A DNA stretch of 64,000 nt. It comes from Chiridota heheva. Taxonomy: Eukaryota > Echinodermata > Holothuroidea > Apodida > Chiridotidae. The position numbers and the translations under genes were made by a program. The notes under the pieces are model-generated. The model did no database searches, had not been told where the DNA came from, and saw only the letters and a list, made by a program, of their open reading frames with translations. The stretch covers positions 3,163,501 to 3,227,500 of the forward strand of contig JAIGNY010001437.1 of NCBI GenBank assembly GCA_020152595.1. The letters are read 5' to 3'. This document shows, one piece after another, positions 60,556-64,000 of the stretch (the first letter of the stretch is position 1; every line of letters begins with the position of its first letter).

Positions 60556-61490
60556 AATCAATTCGTCACGCTATTATTTTTATTTTTTGCGATCTTAAGG
60601 GAGGGGGTGGGAGAACTGGTACTTGCTCAAAATTATTTCAACTTTTGGGCATGATATGATATAGGAGCGAAGGCCGCGAAGAAACGGTGGGGATCAAGGG
60701 TTTTCAGGAAGTCCTCGGAAATTTGTTATTTTTCTGTGGAAAATTAATGCGCTTTCGGACGACAAAAATGGAATATTACGTGCAAATAGTATATAAGAAG
60801 AAGTTATTGATCAACACATAAATTTTCACAGGGCCTAAAAAAATATTTTTAAGACGATTTTGGCACCCTCTTGAGCACTCAGCGCCCTTTCAGAAAGCTT
60901 CGCTGGGGACACTTTCTCCTGCCCCCTCTCCCCCTTCCCCTCTCCCTGTTAACACGCCACGTCAGATATATCCCGATTTAGTGATGTGGGAACCACGGAG
61001 GCAATAGGGGCGGAGGCCACCGCCCTAATATTCAGATATAAGGGAACATCTTGAAAAATCAGCCTATAAATTCAGAGGAAAAATTAGTAAGCTTTGAAAT
61101 ATTTTGGGAAAATGTTGCATAGTTTTTGCAAGGAGCTTCTACACAGAGAAGAAGCTCCTTGGTTTTTGTTTTACAAAAAACTTTTAAGGGAAAACTTCGG
61201 AAAATAAGTCGAAAATTTGCCTTACTAAAATTATTAGGTTTTCGAAAATATTAGCCTGTTAGCCTGTAAGCCCCAATGTCTCCCCAATTCGTGGTGTCTG
61301 TCGCCGCCACAGGGCGATTTCCCCTTCCCGCCCTTTAGCTTTGTCACTGTATAACCATCCCACACCCCTCATGAATGATTCGCGCCCTTACATCATCGAT
61401 GTTCTGACTCATGTTGGAAAATCGAACTAACAACTCAAGGCTACCGAAAAGTCACTCATCACTGACCCACATTCCACACATATAGTGTGC
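60556..61490. other. No gene recognised
   Basis: AT-rich with pyrimidine-rich patches (60910-60950). AGGAGCTTCT and AGAAGCTCCT near 61130-61160 form a short inverted repeat. Confidence 0.45.
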
Positions 61491-61492
61491 AC

Positions 61493-61739
<247 letters not shown>

Positions 61740-61831
61740 CGTACGTAAAGATTTTATTTCGGGAATAGTTTAAGCGTGACATAGCGTGTACACTATTTAG
61801 GAAATATTTAGTGAGGGCGCTGCAAGTAGCA

Positions 61832-61890
61832 ATGTCGTATATGTCACGGCACCATATTGGCACGTTAAGTTACGCCCTGCCTATGCTACT
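61832..61890 (+). CDS. Weak candidate first exon with signal-like peptide
   Basis: ATG at 61832 opens MSYMSRHHIGTLSYALPM followed by LLLMYA, and GTGAGT, a usable donor, comes right after (61891). A basic start and a Leu-rich core resemble a secretion signal. No promoter or partner exon was identified. If unspliced, the frame runs to 62002 with a lysine-arginine rich end that looks like chance. Confidence 0.22.
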
Positions 61891-62462
61891 ACTGATGTAC
61901 GCAGTGAGTATCTCGCGGAGCAAGGTACCTTTGACCCCAAGGAGGTCTGCAAACAAAAACAAAAGATCGAGAAGAAAGAAAGAAACAAAGAATGAAAATT
62001 AATATTGTTCTGGGTTTTTTTGGGGTAGGGCCTTCGTACTTTTGTATCGGGGTCCTGTTCTGTGCTGACCATGAGACCGAATGCATTTCGGGTTATTCGT
62101 TGCGTAGGGTCCCTCTTATCGAAGAGTCCGACACTAGTCTAGGATATGATGTATTTGATTTTTCCATACTGAAGGGCCCCTTCTTATTTGGAGAAGAAGT
62201 CCCTAGTTTGCAGTATAAATCTTTCTTTTAATACAGGCATATTGTCAAAAGAATGAAAGAAGACAACAACGAAAATGAGTGAAAAGCACGAATAAAAAGA
62301 AAAATAACAAAATGAACATGAAGTATAAAAGTGAGAGCTTGTTTTCGGGGCCTTAAATCAGGGAACGTGGAGCAACGTTTGAAATGGGGAGGGGGTGAAC
62401 AAGTGGATGACCAAAGAAGATGCGCCACCACATCCATGTGGGCCGTACTTCCAGCCATAGTC

Positions 62463-63310
62463 AGGGATGTCGGAACCAGGGGCAACGGGGGCGACTGTCA
62501 CCCTTGACCTAGAGTAATGGGGAAGGAACGTAGAAGGAAAGAAGGGTGGGGGGGGAGGGGCCTTTTTGAAAGTTGCTTACGTGGGGGGGGAAGGAGGTGC
62601 CATTTTGAAAGTTATGAAATTATAGGTCATTCTTCATGATTGAAAACAAATATGAATCCACTCGATCACAAATCCTATGGTACATAGAAAATGTATGACA
62701 TACATTTAGTATTTATTTGACACAATAAAAGCATGTCATTCACCAGGGGCCTGACACCAAGAACCGTGGTTGAAGGGGAGAGGGGGTGGAGGTGGCTGGC
62801 CCCCAATAATTTTCAAAGCCTAAGTTTCAACAGTAGGCCTTTTACCTCATTCTCAAAATGTGCATTGCCATCATTGGTCCTGGCTCCCGAATCTCAAACT
62901 CATATGTGGGATTTTTCTATCGAAAGTGGGGGAAAAGTCAAAAGTGGAAGGAGGGAGGAAAAATAAAGCTAACATACAAAAATTACCATACAAAAGTATA
63001 CAGTTGGGGTGGTGCAAGTGCCCCACTGCCCCCAATCCTGCGTATAAGCTCAAACCACATAACCACATGTGTATATAGGAACCGGCGCCGGGGCACTATA
63101 TACCCCCCCCCACACACACACACGTTTCGAAAACTGACAAAAGTGCACATTTTTGACGATGAAAAGTTCCCCTCAAAGTACTGTCAAAAGTGCCCTCACT
63201 TGATTTTCTTCCCCCTTGCCCCGAGTTCCTTCCGACACCCCTGGCCTTAATGCAGGACCCATAACGCTGGGGCCGGGTACCTGTCCCCCAAAATATTCAA
63301 ATTCGTCGTT
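62463..63310. repeat. Dispersed repeat, copy B
   Basis: Partner of 49865-50660, with the same words in the same order. It also has G-rich runs at 62546-62590 and a CA run at 63108-63123. A 130-codon open frame inside is not conserved in copy A. Confidence 0.75.
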
Positions 63311-63414
63311 AGGCACATGAAGAGTCACATGTCAGGGGGCAAGAACAACCAAAATTTAAGGAGGTTACAAGTGGAACAACTGATAAATTAACACAAACCA
63401 AATTCATCAAACGT

Positions 63415-64000
63415 TTCTACTACTCGGGAAATCTCAATTTCACGAAAATCTTTTCTACTTTTCGTAAAGTCGTCTTCAATATTCGGAAAATTTCCTGCAT
63501 TTAAAAAAAAAAATGCTTAATTTTCAGGAAATTTCCAACATTTTCATAAATTTTTTGGAAAATGTTGTCTATTTCGGTAGGTTTTATTAATAAGTTTCGG
63601 GAAATAATGGCAACTTTTACATAATTTATTTTTTGAACATCTTTAATTTTACCTATCCTTTCTTATGTTGATATTTCCCCAATCGATTCTGCCAATCAAG
63701 AAGAAAAGCATTCAACCGGCCGGGAAAGTGAAAGTCTAAAATGGACAAAGCCCCATCTCTCACATCCTTCCCATATCTGCATATGCAGTAATTCATTTAG
63801 TACTCCACTTACCCTACAACGGGAATTCTGTGAATGACGTGTAGTGGATTCAATGGGATAGAAAAGTAGAGTGAAGGGGAAGGGGGGGGGGGGGGAAACA
63901 AAAACACACAAATGTATGAGTCTCTTGGCGGTCCCAAAACAATTTGTAAAGGGGAGGGTTGTTCCTAAAATTATTGGTAAAATTCGGTATATTTACGAAA
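63415..64000 (+). repeat. Minisatellite block and start of another composite repeat
   Basis: TTTTCAGGAAATTTCCAACA-like units at 63430-63600. Then a G run (63880-63895) and AAATGTATGAGTCTCTTG, matching 53022-53040, continue to the window end. Confidence 0.65.

Overview
The window is eukaryotic, from an AT-rich animal genome made mostly of transposable elements and satellites. No complete host gene is visible. Metazoan origin is supported by GT-AG-type exon remnants (one with a BEN-like domain), a BEL/Pao element, a Gypsy lineage with a CHCC Gag motif and a tRNA-Trp-type primer site (CsRn1-like), a CR1-type LINE whose ORF1 has PHD-like and SGNH/esterase-like parts, and an L2/CR1-superfamily LINE. 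A marine invertebrate is my guess; I cannot name the species.

Layout, 0-23 kb. There is a 172-bp duplication carrying a small inverted-repeat element (0.1-0.6 kb). A 730-bp higher-order tandem repeat follows, with telomere-like TTAGG tracts (1.96-3.73 kb). Broken Gypsy/CsRn1-like pieces lie in both orientations (5.3-8.5 kb and 14.3-15.1 kb). An L2/CR1-like LINE on the minus strand (9.06-13.8 kb) is split by a solo LTR of 1,461 bp with a 4-bp target duplication. A second, CR1-type LINE on the minus strand (16.1-18.4 kb) has lost most of its RT. Plus-strand exon remnants of a possible BEN-domain gene lie at 20.5-22.8 kb.

Layout, 23-47.7 kb. After a (TA)n tract, a satellite array of about 50 monomers runs from 23.49 to 39.23 kb. 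It mixes a ~388-bp monomer with a ~217-bp deletion form, and the core alternates the two as a ~600-bp dimer. A young BEL/Pao element (39.23-47.57 kb, minus strand) is inserted in the last units. It has two LTRs of 1,276 and 1,278 bp that are nearly identical, a 5-bp target duplication, an intact gag and a pol broken by several single-base shifts. A last satellite piece follows it.

Layout, 47.7-64 kb. An 82-bp tandem repeat is built around a perfect 20-bp palindrome (48.3-49.1 kb). A possible minus-strand terminal exon lies at 49.6 kb. The rest is a mosaic of related dispersed repeats carrying degenerate ~21-bp minisatellites, a nearly identical 1.28-kb tandem duplication (55.0-57.6 kb), a long (AT)n tract (61.5-61.7 kb) and a weak candidate first exon. 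The parts do not form a pathway; the window is a record of nested insertion and local amplification.
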